From: Janthinobacterium sp. FW305-129
Lineage (GTDB): Bacteria > Pseudomonadota > Gammaproteobacteria > Burkholderiales > Burkholderiaceae_D
Assembly (NCBI RefSeq): GCF_020858115.1
Contig: NZ_JACYMM010000015.1
Span: 51,586-115,585 of the forward strand
Length of the DNA stretch: 64,000 bases
Direction of reading: 5' to 3'
Shown: positions 16,682 through 25,958 of the stretch, piece after piece
Layout of the letters: each line of letters opens with the position of its first letter
Numbering within the stretch: position 1 is the first letter of the stretch
Position numbers and translations under genes: made by a program
The notes under the pieces: model-generated
Databases searched by the model: none
Told to the model about the DNA's origin: nothing
Seen by the model: the letters and a program-made list of their open reading frames with translations, nothing else

Positions 16682-17380
16682 TTAGCCGAGCGTCTTCGCC
16701 GTCTGCCCGAACAGCACGCTTTTCGCGTCGCCGCTGACGGTCGGCTGCACATTGATCTCGGCCGCCCGCGCATACGCGCGCACGGTGGCGGGACGGGCGG
16801 CGATGGCTGCGAACCAGCGCGCCAGGTGCGGGAAATCTTCCAGCTTCTGGCGCTGGCGCGCGTGCGGCACGATCCATGGATAGATCGCCATGTCGGCGAT
16901 GGAATAGTTGTCGCCGGCAACGAATGCGCGGTCGGCCAAACGCTTGTTCAGTACGCCGTATAGCCGGTTCGTTTCGTTGACATAGCGCGTGATCGCGTAA
17001 TCGATGGGCTCGGGCGCGTATTGCACGAAATGGTGGTTTTGCCCGGCCATGGGGCCCAATCCCCCCATTTGCCAGAACAGCCATTGCATCACCTCGGCGC
17101 GCCCGCGCACATCGTCCGGCAGGAATTGCCCGCTTTTCTCGGCCAGGTATTGCAGAATCGCGCCCGACTCGAACAGCGACAAGGGCGCGCCGCCATCTGC
17201 CGGCGCCTGGTCGACGATGGCGGGAATGCGGTTGTTCGGCGCGATGGCGAGAAACTCGGGCTTGAACTGCTCGCCCTTGCCGATATGCACGGGAATGATG
17301 TTGTAGGGAATGCCCGCTTCTTCCAGGAACATTGTCACCTTGTGCCCGTTGGGCGTGGTCCAGTAATACAGGTCGATCAT
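16682..17380 (-). CDS. Glutathione S-transferase, Nu class (YghU/YfcG-like)
   Basis: The 232-residue cytoplasmic enzyme opens with YYWTTPNGHKVTMFLEEAG; the T-P-N triad is the glutathione-activating motif of Nu-class GSTs, which often act as disulfide-bond reductases. The thioredoxin-like half has NNRIPAIVD and LFESGAILQYLAEKSG, and the helical half has FVAGDNYSIADMAIYPW, the usual N-capping segment. It is convergent with the transthyretin-like gene, with 12 bases between stops, and is probably monocistronic. Size and motifs are all normal. The electrophile or disulfide substrate cannot be predicted. Confidence 0.92.
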   Translation of the reverse strand: MIDLYYWTTPNGHKVTMFLEEAGIPYNIIPVHIGKGEQFKPEFLAIAPNNRIPAIVDQAPADGGAPLSLFESGAILQYLAEKSGQFLPDDVRGRAEVMQWLFWQMGGLGPMAGQNHHFVQYAPEPIDYAITRYVNETNRLYGVLNKRLADRAFVAGDNYSIADMAIYPWIVPHARQRQKLEDFPHLARWFAAIAARPATVRAYARAAEINVQPTVSGDAKSVLFGQTAKTLG

Positions 17381-17569
17381 CGTCGTCTTTCAGGTCGTTG
17401 GCATGGGTGGGCGTAACTATTGTCGCGCCGCAACTGGTGTGCATGGATATAATGCCACGTAAGCGAAAAACAAGACGGCGCGTGCCCCGCTTGCCACGCA
17501 AGCAAGCACCCACTCTCGCCGCAAGAATCGAATTCCGCCATTCCCGAGAACCATCAAAGAAAGCAGACC

Positions 17570-17995
17570 ATGCGCAAACTCCTGATCGTCACGCTGTCCG
17601 TCCTGCTGTCAGGCTGTGTCCAGGACTTCGCCATCTATATGTTCGATGGCCAGGACCATTCCCTGACCGTGCGCCGCCAGCAACGTTATTTTTGGCAAGA
17701 TACGGTGGAAGTGCAGCTGATGGCGACCAATTTGCCGCAATGCCAGCGCCTGCATACGCTGTCGACGGATGCGCCGGCCGACATCACCGTCGAGCTGTTC
17801 GCGGCCGGCGATGGCATATGGAATATCCGCATGGGCAAGCAGCTGTGGCAGGCGGAAACGAATACCTGCAATGAGCTGACGGAAATGGAAAACGACCCGA
17901 AAGCCGACCTGGGCCAGCCGATCGGGCAATTCGTGGTCGTCGATGACAAGCTGGAATTCGAGCCGGCGCCGCCAGCGGCGGCGCCAGCCCGGTAA
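17570..17995 (+). CDS. Small lipoprotein of unknown function
   Basis: The 141-residue protein starts MRKLLIVTLSVLLSGC, a textbook lipoprotein signal with lipobox LSGC (Cys16). The mature part is acidic, contains two more cysteines (LPQCQRLH and NTCNELTE) that could form a disulfide, and ends in an Ala/Pro tail. I do not recognise a domain. Its stop at 17993-17995 almost touches the stop of the convergent chemoreceptor gene at 17997, with no room for a terminator between them. Envelope anchoring is likely; function is unknown. Confidence 0.75.
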   Translation: MRKLLIVTLSVLLSGCVQDFAIYMFDGQDHSLTVRRQQRYFWQDTVEVQLMATNLPQCQRLHTLSTDAPADITVELFAAGDGIWNIRMGKQLWQAETNTCNELTEMENDPKADLGQPIGQFVVVDDKLEFEPAPPAAAPAR

Positions 17996-17996
17996 A

Positions 17997-19640
17997 TCAG
18001 CGCGCCGCCAGGCTGCGCAGCGGCTTTTTCGCCACGGCGCGTGGCGCGGCCGAGCTTGCCGCCAGGCGCGGCGCCGCCCCCGGTTCCTGCGCCGACAGTT
18101 TGAAGCGCGAGACCAGCTGCGCCAGCACGGCCGCCTGGTCCTGCATGCTCGACGCCGCTGCCGCCGCCTCTTCCACCAAGGCCGCATTTTGCTGCGTCAC
18201 GCTGTCCATCTCCGTGATCGCCTGGTTGACGTGGCCGATGCCCGTGCTTTGCTCGTGCGAGGCGGCCGTGATGTCGGCCATGATGTCGGTCACGCGCGAC
18301 ACGCTGGCCACCACCTGATCCATGGTCGTGCCCGCCTGTGCGACAAGGGTACTGCCGGCCGCGATGCTGTCGACGGAGGCGCCGATCAGTTCCTTGATTT
18401 CCTTCGCCGCGCCGGCGGACCGTTGCGCCAGATTGCGCACTTCGGACGCCACGACGGCAAAGCCGCGTCCCTGCTCGCCCGCGCGCGCCGCTTCCACGGC
18501 GGCGTTCAATGCCAGGATATTCGTCTGGAAGGCGATGCCGTCGATGACGCCGATGATGTCGACGATCTTGCGCGACGAAGCGTTGATGGTGTCCATGGTG
18601 CCGATCACTTGCGCCACCACGGCGCCGCCCTGGCGCGCCACGGCGGAAGCGGATTGCGCCAGTTCATTTGCCTGCACGGCATTGCCCGCGTTTTGCGTCA
18701 CGGTCGAGGTCAATTCTTCCATCGATGCGGCCGTTTCTTCCAGCGAACTGGCTTGCATTTCCGTGCGCGCCGACAAGTCCATATTGCCGCTGGCAATCTC
18801 GCTCGACGCCGTGGCGATCGTCTCGGCGCTATGGCGGATTTCGCTGATCGCGTCGACCAGGTTGGTCTGCATGGTCTTCATCGCGTACAGCACGCTGTGA
18901 CGGTCGTTGGCATGCGTGCGCACGGCGCCGCTCAGATCGTTATTCGCGATCTGAGCAGCCACGTCGGCCGCATATTCGGGATCGCCGCCCAGCGCATGGC
19001 GCAAGCTGCGGTTGATCGCCACGACGACGGCGGCCAGCAAGCCGCACACCAGCAGCAGCACGCCCAGCGAAGTGATCAGCGACTGGCGGAAAGCCGCGTC
19101 GATATCGTCCATGTACACGCCCACCACGATGGTCCAGCTCCACGGCTTGTAAGCGACCACGCGGCTCATCTTCGGTTCGGCGTTCTTCTGGCCGGGACGG
19201 GGGAAATAATAATGCACGAAACCCTTGCCCGCATCGCTCTTGCCGACGGCAACGATGTCGCGGTACAGATAGGTGCCGTTGGCATCCTTGAAATCCGACA
19301 TGTTCTTGCCATTGGTTTGCGGCGCGGCAGGATTCATCACGACGACGGCATCGAGGTTGATGATGGACAAATAGCCGGTCTCGCCGAAGCGCATGCTCTT
19401 GATGACGGCGGTCGCCTGCTTTTGCGCTTCTTCCTGCGTCAGGGCGCCGCTGGCGGCCAGCTCGCCGAACATCTTGACGGCGCCCAGGCCCAGGTCGGCG
19501 GCATTGCTCAGGTCGGCGCTACGCTCTTCGATGCGGATCTTGCGAATTTCCAGGGCGTTATAGACAAAAATAACGGTGATGCACAACAGGCTGCAAATCA
19601 GGGGAATCCATAACTTCTGCTGGAACGTCAATTTCTTCAT
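17997..19640 (-). CDS. Methyl-accepting chemotaxis protein with periplasmic single Cache domain
   Basis: The 547-residue receptor has helix 1 at about residues 10-29, a periplasmic sCache_2-type sensor (residues about 35-190, including MRFGETGYLSIINLDAVVVMNP and the later YKPWSWTIVVGVYMDDID), helix 2 at about 192-215, a HAMP region, and the signalling hairpin with IDGIAFQTNILALNAAVEAA. sCache_2 sensors usually bind small carboxylates such as propionate, pyruvate or lactate. The start at 19640 (MKKLTF) fits the family. Unlike the receptor at 8157, it has no C-terminal CheR-recruiting pentapeptide. The 312-bp upstream gap is shared with the divergent gene at 19953. Confidence 0.93.
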   Translation of the reverse strand: MKKLTFQQKLWIPLICSLLCITVIFVYNALEIRKIRIEERSADLSNAADLGLGAVKMFGELAASGALTQEEAQKQATAVIKSMRFGETGYLSIINLDAVVVMNPAAPQTNGKNMSDFKDANGTYLYRDIVAVGKSDAGKGFVHYYFPRPGQKNAEPKMSRVVAYKPWSWTIVVGVYMDDIDAAFRQSLITSLGVLLLVCGLLAAVVVAINRSLRHALGGDPEYAADVAAQIANNDLSGAVRTHANDRHSVLYAMKTMQTNLVDAISEIRHSAETIATASSEIASGNMDLSARTEMQASSLEETAASMEELTSTVTQNAGNAVQANELAQSASAVARQGGAVVAQVIGTMDTINASSRKIVDIIGVIDGIAFQTNILALNAAVEAARAGEQGRGFAVVASEVRNLAQRSAGAAKEIKELIGASVDSIAAGSTLVAQAGTTMDQVVASVSRVTDIMADITAASHEQSTGIGHVNQAITEMDSVTQQNAALVEEAAAAASSMQDQAAVLAQLVSRFKLSAQEPGAAPRLAASSAAPRAVAKKPLRSLAAR

Positions 19641-19952
19641 GCTGTGTCTCCAACTCTCTATTGTGCGGCGATGGGGCGTGTCCCGCTTCCAGCGCGGCAG
19701 GCCAGGAATGCGGCGGCGACGGTGCTCTGGCGGCACCGTTCAGACGACACCAGCATACGCTCGAACGACCGATATTTACAATGCTGGAAAGCAATGAATT
19801 TTGCCCGGTGTTGTTAATGCGTTGCGACAATTGATGAGAATTGATGCTGCATTGCAGTAAAAAAGCACGCAGATAGGCGGTGGCAAGGCAGGCGGGGGTG
19901 GCGGGCATGTGTCAAAATGCACGCCGGATAGAATGAATCACGAAAGAACAGC
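19641..19952. other. 312-bp divergent intergenic region
   Basis: The region lies between the Cache chemoreceptor and the unknown gene at 19953 and must hold both promoters. The middle (about 19755-19860) is less GC-rich than its surroundings. I see no coding frame, tRNA or strong hairpin in it. Confidence 0.5.
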
Positions 19953-20318
19953 ATGACCAAGAATGAAGCCATGAAACGCATCAACGACCGCCTGGGCAAA
20001 CCCACGCTGACGGACAAGAACACGCACTTTGCCAGCGTCGCCAGCTATGGCACGGACGAAGGCTGGTGGCTGAAGATCCCCTTCCTGACCTTCAAGCAGG
20101 AATTGCACTTCATCCTCAACAATGAAAAGACAAAAAGCTTCCAGCACCTGAAAATCGGCGCCAACCAGATCCTCAGCCCGGGCATGAAGTTCCGCAGCAC
20201 GGGCGGCGCGGCCGACGCCTTCATGTCGGCCTCGGCACCGAAACGCCTGGTCGACCTGCTCGACGGCGGCAGCAAGTACAACTTCACCAAGCACTTCATT
20301 AACGACTATCGCTACTAG
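19953..20318 (+). CDS. Conserved-looking small protein of unknown function
   Basis: The protein has 121 residues and is basic and soluble, with no signal peptide or membrane segment. Visible features are an N-terminal MTKNEAMKRINDRLGKP helix, an aromatic stretch EGWWLKIPFLTFKQELHFIL, and a C-terminal YNFTKHFINDYRY. I do not recognise the family. The codon use matches its neighbours, and the stop is followed directly by a palindromic repeat at 20324-20358, which may terminate transcription. The start ATG at 19953 has only a weak AAAGAA site. Confidence 0.65.
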   Translation: MTKNEAMKRINDRLGKPTLTDKNTHFASVASYGTDEGWWLKIPFLTFKQELHFILNNEKTKSFQHLKIGANQILSPGMKFRSTGGAADAFMSASAPKRLVDLLDGGSKYNFTKHFINDYRY

Positions 20319-20323
20319 TCCCA

Positions 20324-20358
20324 CCTGACCCAACCTGCTGCGCGTCGGTTTGGTCAGG
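20324..20358. repeat. Palindromic repeat (short copy of the 13381 element)
   Basis: CCTGACCCAACC at 20324-20335 and GGTTTGGTCAGG at 20347-20358 are inverted copies (11 of 12 pairs) around an 11-base loop with TGCGCGTC. The core CTGCGCGTCGGT also occurs at 13394-13405. It sits between two convergent genes, overlapping the last codon or two of the minus-strand gene, and may act as a bidirectional terminator. Confidence 0.6.
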
Positions 20359-20782
20359 CGTCGTGACGCCTTGTCGGATCATTGTGGGGCGGCAGCCACA
20401 CCTTGATCAAATGCCGGGCGATGTCGAGCGCGTCGTCGCGGCTGGTGCCGAAATGCAGGGGGTAGCCCCAGAACTGGCCGAACATGACGGCGAAGGCCTT
20501 ACCGGCCAGGCGCTTGGCGGCGCTCGGTTCGACCAGCACCATGCCCTGGATATACGCGCGCAGGGCAGCCTTGTGCCGTTTCATCCACAGCACGGCACGC
20601 TTGCGCGCCTCCTGCGGATGGTCATGCCCATCCTCGTCCAGGCCTTCTTCGCTGAGGATGACGAACGCCTGCTGGCGCGCCAGCAAGTCCTCGAACTGGG
20701 CGAACAAGGCATCGTCGGGGCTGCTGGCGGCGTTGTCGCGGCGCATCCAGACGAGGGGGAAATCGGTGATATCGAGTTGCAT
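20354..20782 (-). CDS. Unknown soluble protein, 142 residues
   Basis: The start is the ATG at 20782 (MQLDITDFPLVWMR), preceded by an AAGGAGTCTCCC stretch; a second in-frame ATG five codons upstream lacks a site. The protein is acidic at the front (DDALFAQFEDLLARQQAFVILSEEG) and contains HDHPQEARKRAVLWMKRH and FGQFWGYPLHFGTSRDDAL. It has no signal peptide or membrane segment. I recognise no family with confidence. It is divergent from the AraC regulator at 20952, with 169 bp between, so it is a candidate target of that regulator. Confidence 0.65.
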   Translation of the reverse strand: MQLDITDFPLVWMRRDNAASSPDDALFAQFEDLLARQQAFVILSEEGLDEDGHDHPQEARKRAVLWMKRHKAALRAYIQGMVLVEPSAAKRLAGKAFAVMFGQFWGYPLHFGTSRDDALDIARHLIKVWLPPHNDPTRRHDA

Positions 20783-20951
20783 GGGAGACTCCTTCAAGGG
20801 GGTTGCCGTTCCTCCTGGCCTTCATCAGAACACGGGCGGCGGCGGTTGCCGTTGAAGCGGGGCTGCGGATAAGCATACGATACCGATGACGGCGCCCGGC
20901 GTCATTGCATACAATAGCCACAATATTATTCAATCCAGCCAAAATCGTCCC

Positions 20952-21788
20952 ATGCCCCATCCCCTCTTGCCCAGCATGCTGACGGCCCACCTGGGTCTGG
21001 ACGATGACGCCTCCATCCTCGATTTCGACGTCGATGGCGTGCTGCGTCCCTTGCTGGCCGTGGGCCTGGCCAGCGTGCGCGAGGATGCGGAACAGGCGCC
21101 GCACCAGCACCGCAAGGGGCAGCTGCTGTACGCCACGCGGGGCGTGATTCATTGCGAGGTGGAAAGCGGCGTGTGGATCGTGCCGCCCCATTGCGCCGTG
21201 TGGATACCGGGCGGCCTGATGCATGCAGCCCAGGGCGTGGGCGAGGCCGAGTGCTATTGCCTGTTTGTCGAGCCGGCCATGGCGCCGGCCTTGCCCGCCG
21301 TCTGCTGCACCGTGGCCGTCTCGCCGCTGCTGCGCGAACTGATCGCCAAGGCGGCCGGTTTTCCCACCCTGGCTGCGCTGCATGGCGCGCAGGAACGCCT
21401 GGTGGCCACCCTGCTCGATGAATTGGCGGCCGCGCCCGTGGAAGACTTGCATCTGCCGATGCCGCGCGATGCACGGCTGCGCCGCCTGGCCGCCCTGCTG
21501 CTGGCGCAGCCCGCCGATAAAAGCACCCTGGCCGAATGGGCCAGCCGCATCGGCATGAGCGAGCGCAGCATGACCCGGCTGTCATTGGAGGAAATGGGCA
21601 TGAGCGTGGGCCGCTGGCGCCGGCAATTGCACGTCATCCTGGCCTTGCAACGGCTGGCGCAAGGCCACAGCGTGAAAGCGGTGGCGCTGGAACTCGGTTA
21701 TGAAAACACCAGCGGTTTTGTCACCATGTTCCGCAAGGCGGTGGGCAAGCCGCCGGCGCGCTACCTTGCGGAACGGGAAGCCCATTAA
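20952..21788 (+). CDS. AraC-family transcriptional regulator (second)
   Basis: The 278-residue protein has a cupin-like sensor half (APHQHRKGQLLYATRGVIHC, then VPPHCAVWIPGGLMHAAQG) and an AraC helix-turn-helix pair (WASRIGMSERSMTRLSLEEMG; VALELGYENTSGFVTMFRKAVGKPPARY). It resembles the regulator at 2531 in plan and in motifs. The ATG at 20952 was chosen because it gives the natural MPHPLL start. It diverges from the unknown gene at 20354-20782 and is separated from folE by a bidirectional terminator. The ligand is unknown. Confidence 0.9.
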   Translation: MPHPLLPSMLTAHLGLDDDASILDFDVDGVLRPLLAVGLASVREDAEQAPHQHRKGQLLYATRGVIHCEVESGVWIVPPHCAVWIPGGLMHAAQGVGEAECYCLFVEPAMAPALPAVCCTVAVSPLLRELIAKAAGFPTLAALHGAQERLVATLLDELAAAPVEDLHLPMPRDARLRRLAALLLAQPADKSTLAEWASRIGMSERSMTRLSLEEMGMSVGRWRRQLHVILALQRLAQGHSVKAVALELGYENTSGFVTMFRKAVGKPPARYLAEREAH

Positions 21789-21812
21789 AAAAGGCGGCAT
21801 ATGCCGCCTTCA
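21787..21812. terminator. Bidirectional terminator between AraC gene and folE
   Basis: A perfect 20-bp palindrome (AAGGCGGCATATGCCGCCTT, 21791-21810) lies between the convergent stops, with an A-rich flank on the left that becomes a T-run on the minus strand. It ends both the AraC transcript and the folE transcript. Confidence 0.85.
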
Positions 21813-21833
21813 TCCCGCATCGTCGCCGAAAAA

Positions 21834-22400
21834 TCAGCTTTCGCGCGCCAAGGCCAGAAATTCCGTGCGCAGCGCCAGGTTCGGCTGCATCTCGCCCAGC
21901 ATGGCCGAAGTGATGGTTTCTTCGCCCGGCGTGCGGATGCCGCGGCTTTCCATGCACAGGTGGCGGCAGCGCACGACCACGCCCACCGACTTCGGTTCCA
22001 GCACTTCCATCAGCGCGTTGGCGATCTGCATCGTCATGCGTTCCTGCACTTGCAGGCGCTTGGAGAAGCAATCGACGAGGCGCGTCAGTTTCGACAGGCC
22101 GACGATCTTGCCGTTGGGCACGTAACCGATGGTGGCCTTGCCGAAGAACGGCGCCAGGTGGTGTTCGCAATGGCTGTAGACGGGGATGCCGCGCACGACG
22201 ATCAGCTCGTTGTACTGTTCCGCGCCATCTTCAAAGGCTTTCAGCAAGTCCACCGGATCCTGGCCATAGCCCGACGTCCAGTGCTTCCACGCCTTGGCCA
22301 CGCGCGCCGGCGTTTCCAGCAAGCCAGGACGCTGCGGATCTTCGCCAAAGCTGCTGATCAGCCGGCGCCAGTCGTTTTCGGAGAATTCTTCTTGAGACAT
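21834..22400 (-). CDS. folE: GTP cyclohydrolase I
   Basis: The 188-residue enzyme converts GTP to 7,8-dihydroneopterin triphosphate, the first step of folate synthesis. The zinc and active-site residues are visible in VYSHCEHHLAPFFGKATIGYVP (Cys and His ligands) and in VVRCRHLCMESRGIRTPG (second Cys ligand). The GLSKLTRLVDCFSKRLQVQERMT stretch is diagnostic. The ATG at 22400 is preferred over an upstream one because the encoded MSQEEFSEN start is compact. It lies 81 bases downstream of nudC on the same strand and could share its transcript. Confidence 0.96.
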   Translation of the reverse strand: MSQEEFSENDWRRLISSFGEDPQRPGLLETPARVAKAWKHWTSGYGQDPVDLLKAFEDGAEQYNELIVVRGIPVYSHCEHHLAPFFGKATIGYVPNGKIVGLSKLTRLVDCFSKRLQVQERMTMQIANALMEVLEPKSVGVVVRCRHLCMESRGIRTPGEETITSAMLGEMQPNLALRTEFLALARES

Positions 22401-22481
22401 GCTAAACCACCCTAAAATTTTCAATTGCCGCCAGTATATAGAAAATGCGGCAAGCTGCCTGAGCAGCCCCTGCTTTTCCCG

Positions 22482-23342
22482 CTACGCCGGCGGACGGTGC
22501 GCGCCGACCAGCAACGCGGAGATCGACACGCTCGAACTCGCCTCCGGCCACGCATCGCCGGGGCCGAACCAGCGCGCCTCGGCGATCTCGTTCTCGTCGA
22601 GGCGAATTTCGCCATCGAGGTAGTCGGCCGTAAATGCGATCATCAGCGAATGGGGAAACGGCCAGGACTGGCTCATGAAGTATTGCAGGTTGTGCACGCG
22701 CAAGCCCACCTCTTCCATCACTTCGCGGTGCACGGCTTCCTCGATCGATTCGCCCGCTTCCAGGAAACCGGCCAGCGGGCTGAAACGCTGCGATGGCGAG
22801 TTTTTATGCATGGCCAGCAGCACCTGCTCGCCCTTGCGTATCAGCACCATCATGGCCGGCGAAATGCGCGGATACGCGAGCATGCCGCAGGCGGCGCAGG
22901 TAAAGCAGCGTTCGCCGCACGTGCGCTGCATGGGCGTGGCGCACACGCCGCAATGGCGGTGCGTGCGCGCCCACTCGGCCAGCTGTACGGCGCGGCTGGC
23001 CAGGCCCAGAAAGTCATCGTCGACGGCGTTGAACAGCGAGCGCATGCCGTGCCAGGCCAGGCCTGCACCCGGTGGCAACTCTTCGTCGGCCCAGACGGTC
23101 TGGCAATAGCGGCCTTGCCACAGCCCCACGGGCTGGGCGCGGCTCAGGTCGATATCGAGCGCGGCGGCCTCGGCGGCAGTGGGCAGGGTCAGCCCGGGCG
23201 TACGCAACAGCAGGCGCCCGCGGTGAAAGACGAATGTGAGCGTCTGCTCGGCGGCCGGGGCCGGTTCGGGAGGATCGATCAGGGGGACAAAGGCAGCGGG
23301 TGTGTGCAGCATGCTTGGAGGAAATTTGTAAAGGTTGCTCAT
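22482..23342 (-). CDS. nudC: NAD(+)/NADH diphosphatase, Nudix family
   Basis: The 286-residue enzyme hydrolyses NAD(H) to NMN(H) and AMP, and in E. coli also removes NAD caps from RNA. It has a zinc ribbon (CGVCATPMQRTC, CFTCAACG), a complete Nudix box (GFLEAGESIEEAVHREVMEEVG) and the NudC-specific motif SQSWPFPHS, which has Ser in place of the common Pro. Two ATGs stand side by side at 23345 and 23342; GGGAG ends one base before the first and four before the second, so the second is preferred. The length is normal for the family. It is read toward folE. Confidence 0.94.
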   Translation of the reverse strand: MSNLYKFPPSMLHTPAAFVPLIDPPEPAPAAEQTLTFVFHRGRLLLRTPGLTLPTAAEAAALDIDLSRAQPVGLWQGRYCQTVWADEELPPGAGLAWHGMRSLFNAVDDDFLGLASRAVQLAEWARTHRHCGVCATPMQRTCGERCFTCAACGMLAYPRISPAMMVLIRKGEQVLLAMHKNSPSQRFSPLAGFLEAGESIEEAVHREVMEEVGLRVHNLQYFMSQSWPFPHSLMIAFTADYLDGEIRLDENEIAEARWFGPGDAWPEASSSVSISALLVGAHRPPA

Positions 23343-23460
23343 CATACTCCCGCCGCCGGACGCCTGCGCGCATAGCAGCGGGCGGAGCGCAAAGCAAGCA
23401 TTCATGGGCCGTGACAGTGTTTTTTTTGCGATACGCCTAATTCGTTGTGTAAACGAGACT

Positions 23461-23479
23461 GATAACGATTCTCATTTAC
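23461..23479 (+). promoter_or_regulatory. Predicted Fur box upstream of the siderophore receptor
   Basis: GATAACGATTCTCATTTAC matches the 19-bp Fur consensus (GATAATGATAATCATTATC) at 14 positions. It lies 126 bases upstream of the TonB receptor start and in the only promoter region for that gene. Repression by Fur with iron is the expected control. Confidence 0.75.
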
Positions 23480-23604
23480 GGATTACTGCCCAATAATTAC
23501 AATACGGCCTTCCGTCTCCATCGCCAGCCACTTGCCCGCGTGCCAACGCACAGCGGGGCAGAGCCAGCCAGGAACCACTACCCTGACCTTATCGAGAGAG
23601 CAAG

Positions 23605-25938
23605 ATGGCAATCAAGAGCCGCAAACACGCCCCAACCCGTTTCAACCAGCACATCGGCGCCGCCCTGGCCGTGATGCTGCTGCCCGTCGCCGCCCAGGCG
23701 GCCGACCCGGCCGGCCAAAGCGCCCCGGCATCGCAGCAAACCCTGAACGAAATCAAGGTCGTGGGCTCGAAGGAAAATGATTTCAAGGCCGAAAAAGCCT
23801 CGTCGCCGAAGTACACGGAAGAACTGGTCAATACGCCGCAAACCATCGTCGTGATCAAGAAGGAATTGATCGAACAGCAAGGTGCGCTGACCCTGACGGA
23901 CGCGCTGCGCAACACGCCTGGCGTCGGTACCTTCTTCCTCGGGGAAAACGGCAACACGAACACGGGCGACGCCGTCTACATGCGCGGTTTCGATTCGTCG
24001 GGCAGCATCTATGTCGATGGCGTGCGCGACGTGGGTTCCATCTCGCGCGACGTCTTCAACATCGAACAGATCGACGTATTGAAGGGCCCGGCGGGCACGG
24101 ACAGCGGCCGCGGCTCGCCCACCGGTTCGATCAACCTGGTCAGCAAGACGGCCACCATGGAAAACAAATTCAATTCCCTGCTGACGGCCGGCAGCGGCAA
24201 GCAGAAACGCGCCACGGCCGACTGGAACCGCATCCTCGACAGCGATACCGGCACGGCAATGCGCCTGAACCTGATGACGCAGGACAGCGGCAACCCGGCG
24301 CGCGATGAAGTCAAGAACAAGCGCTGGGCCTTCGCGCCCACCGTCACCTTCGGCCTCGGCAAACCGACGCGCATCACGGCCAGCTACCTGCACGTGGACC
24401 AGAACAACGTGCCCGACGGCGGCGTGCCGACCATCGGCTTGCCAGGCTACTCGACGCCGGACGTCGCCACGAAGGACCAACCAATCATCCGCAGCTTCCT
24501 GAACGGCGCCGCCAGGGTCGATCCGAAGAATTTCTACGGCTCCACCTCGGACTACGACAAGGTCAAGGCCGACATGGGCACCTTGCGCATCGACCATGAT
24601 TTCTCGCCCAACGTGCAGATCCAGAACACCACGCGCTACGGCAAGACCCAGCAGGATTACCTGCTGACGGCCTTCATGGGCAGCATGGGCAACCTGAAGA
24701 CACCGGTCCCCACCGATCCGTCGACCTGGACCCTGGCGCGCTCGCTGCGCACCGTCAAGGATCAGGAAAACACGATCCTGACCAACCAGACCGTCGTCAG
24801 CGCGCAATTCGACACGGGCGTGCTGAAGCACTCCGTGGTGGCCGGCGCCGAGTTCACCAGCGAAAAACAGACCAACTACAGCTATGTGCCAGCCAGCCTG
24901 GGCACCTTGCCGGCAGCGAACCTGTACCACCCGAATCCACGCGACACCGTCACCGGCCACAACCCCGTGCGCAGCGGCGCCTTCAGCGAACGCGAAGTCA
25001 ACACGCAAAGCCTGTATGTGTTCGACACCGTCAAGTTTGGCGACAAGTGGATCTTCAACGGCGGCGTGCGCTTCGACCATTTCAACACCACCAATGACGC
25101 CGTCACCCTGCAAGGGGCCGTGACTGCGCCCGCGGTACAGCCATTGCCAGTGGGCACACCGATTCCGACTCACCTGACCCTGAGCGACACCCTGGCCAAC
25201 GGCAAGATCTCGGCCATGTACAAGCCGACGCCGGACAGCAGCGTATATGCCTTGCTGGCCACCTCAAAGGCGCCGCCGGGCACTAACAGTGACCTCAGCA
25301 CCGCCGCCAGCAGCGCGCAAAACCCGAAGTATGACCCACAGGAAACCATCACCAAGGAAATCGGCACCAAGTGGGACTTCCTGAAGCAAAAACTGTCGCT
25401 GTCGGCCGCCGTCTACCAGACCACCGTCAAGAATGAAGTGGAGCAAGATCCGGTGATCTCGACCATTTATTATCAGACCGGCAAGAAGCGCGTGCAAGGC
25501 CTGGAACTGGGCGTGGTGGGCGAGATCATGCCGAACTGGCTGGTCAGCGCCGGCTATACGCGCATGAATACCAAGGTCGAGTCGAACAAGGTCTTCACGG
25601 CCAGCGGCGAGAAGATCCTCACCTACACGCCAAAACAGGCGTTCACCAGCTGGACTTCGTACACCCTGCCGTTCGGCCTGAAGATCGGCGGCGGCGCGCG
25701 TTACGTGGGTGAAATGCTGCGCGGCACCGATGGCGCCGTCGGCACGCCGGCCCGCGTGGATGCCTACTGGGTCTTCGACGCCATGGCAACCTATACCGTC
25801 AACAAGAACCTCGACTTGCAGTTAAACGCCTACAACCTGGCCGACAAGACCTATGTGGCGGCCATCAACAAATCCGGCTTCCGCTACACCCCGGGCCAGC
25901 CTCGTTCGTTCAGCCTGACGGCGAATATCAAGTTCTAA
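23605..25938 (+). CDS. TonB-dependent siderophore receptor (catecholate/Fiu-like)
   Basis: The 777-residue outer-membrane receptor has a signal peptide ending in AQA (residue about 32), a TonB-box-like stretch LNEIKVVGSKE, a plug domain (NTPQTIVVIKKELIEQQ, LTDALRNTPGVGTF, YMRGFDSSGSIYVDGVRD, IEQIDVLKGPAGTDSGRG) and a 22-strand barrel that ends in the aromatic SLTANIKF. The plug motifs match the siderophore subgroup (Fiu/CirA/BfrA-like). A Fur box lies upstream and a strong terminator downstream. Import of an iron-catecholate is likely; the exact siderophore is not readable. No siderophore synthesis genes are present. Confidence 0.93.
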   Translation: MAIKSRKHAPTRFNQHIGAALAVMLLPVAAQAADPAGQSAPASQQTLNEIKVVGSKENDFKAEKASSPKYTEELVNTPQTIVVIKKELIEQQGALTLTDALRNTPGVGTFFLGENGNTNTGDAVYMRGFDSSGSIYVDGVRDVGSISRDVFNIEQIDVLKGPAGTDSGRGSPTGSINLVSKTATMENKFNSLLTAGSGKQKRATADWNRILDSDTGTAMRLNLMTQDSGNPARDEVKNKRWAFAPTVTFGLGKPTRITASYLHVDQNNVPDGGVPTIGLPGYSTPDVATKDQPIIRSFLNGAARVDPKNFYGSTSDYDKVKADMGTLRIDHDFSPNVQIQNTTRYGKTQQDYLLTAFMGSMGNLKTPVPTDPSTWTLARSLRTVKDQENTILTNQTVVSAQFDTGVLKHSVVAGAEFTSEKQTNYSYVPASLGTLPAANLYHPNPRDTVTGHNPVRSGAFSEREVNTQSLYVFDTVKFGDKWIFNGGVRFDHFNTTNDAVTLQGAVTAPAVQPLPVGTPIPTHLTLSDTLANGKISAMYKPTPDSSVYALLATSKAPPGTNSDLSTAASSAQNPKYDPQETITKEIGTKWDFLKQKLSLSAAVYQTTVKNEVEQDPVISTIYYQTGKKRVQGLELGVVGEIMPNWLVSAGYTRMNTKVESNKVFTASGEKILTYTPKQAFTSWTSYTLPFGLKIGGGARYVGEMLRGTDGAVGTPARVDAYWVFDAMATYTVNKNLDLQLNAYNLADKTYVAAINKSGFRYTPGQPRSFSLTANIKF

Positions 25939-25958
25939 ACACGCATTGCGCCACATCA

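Noticed and set aside
20354..20782. Possible toxin-antitoxin pair with the gene at 19953.
   Set aside because: The genes are convergent and not in an operon, and neither has a recognisable toxin motif.
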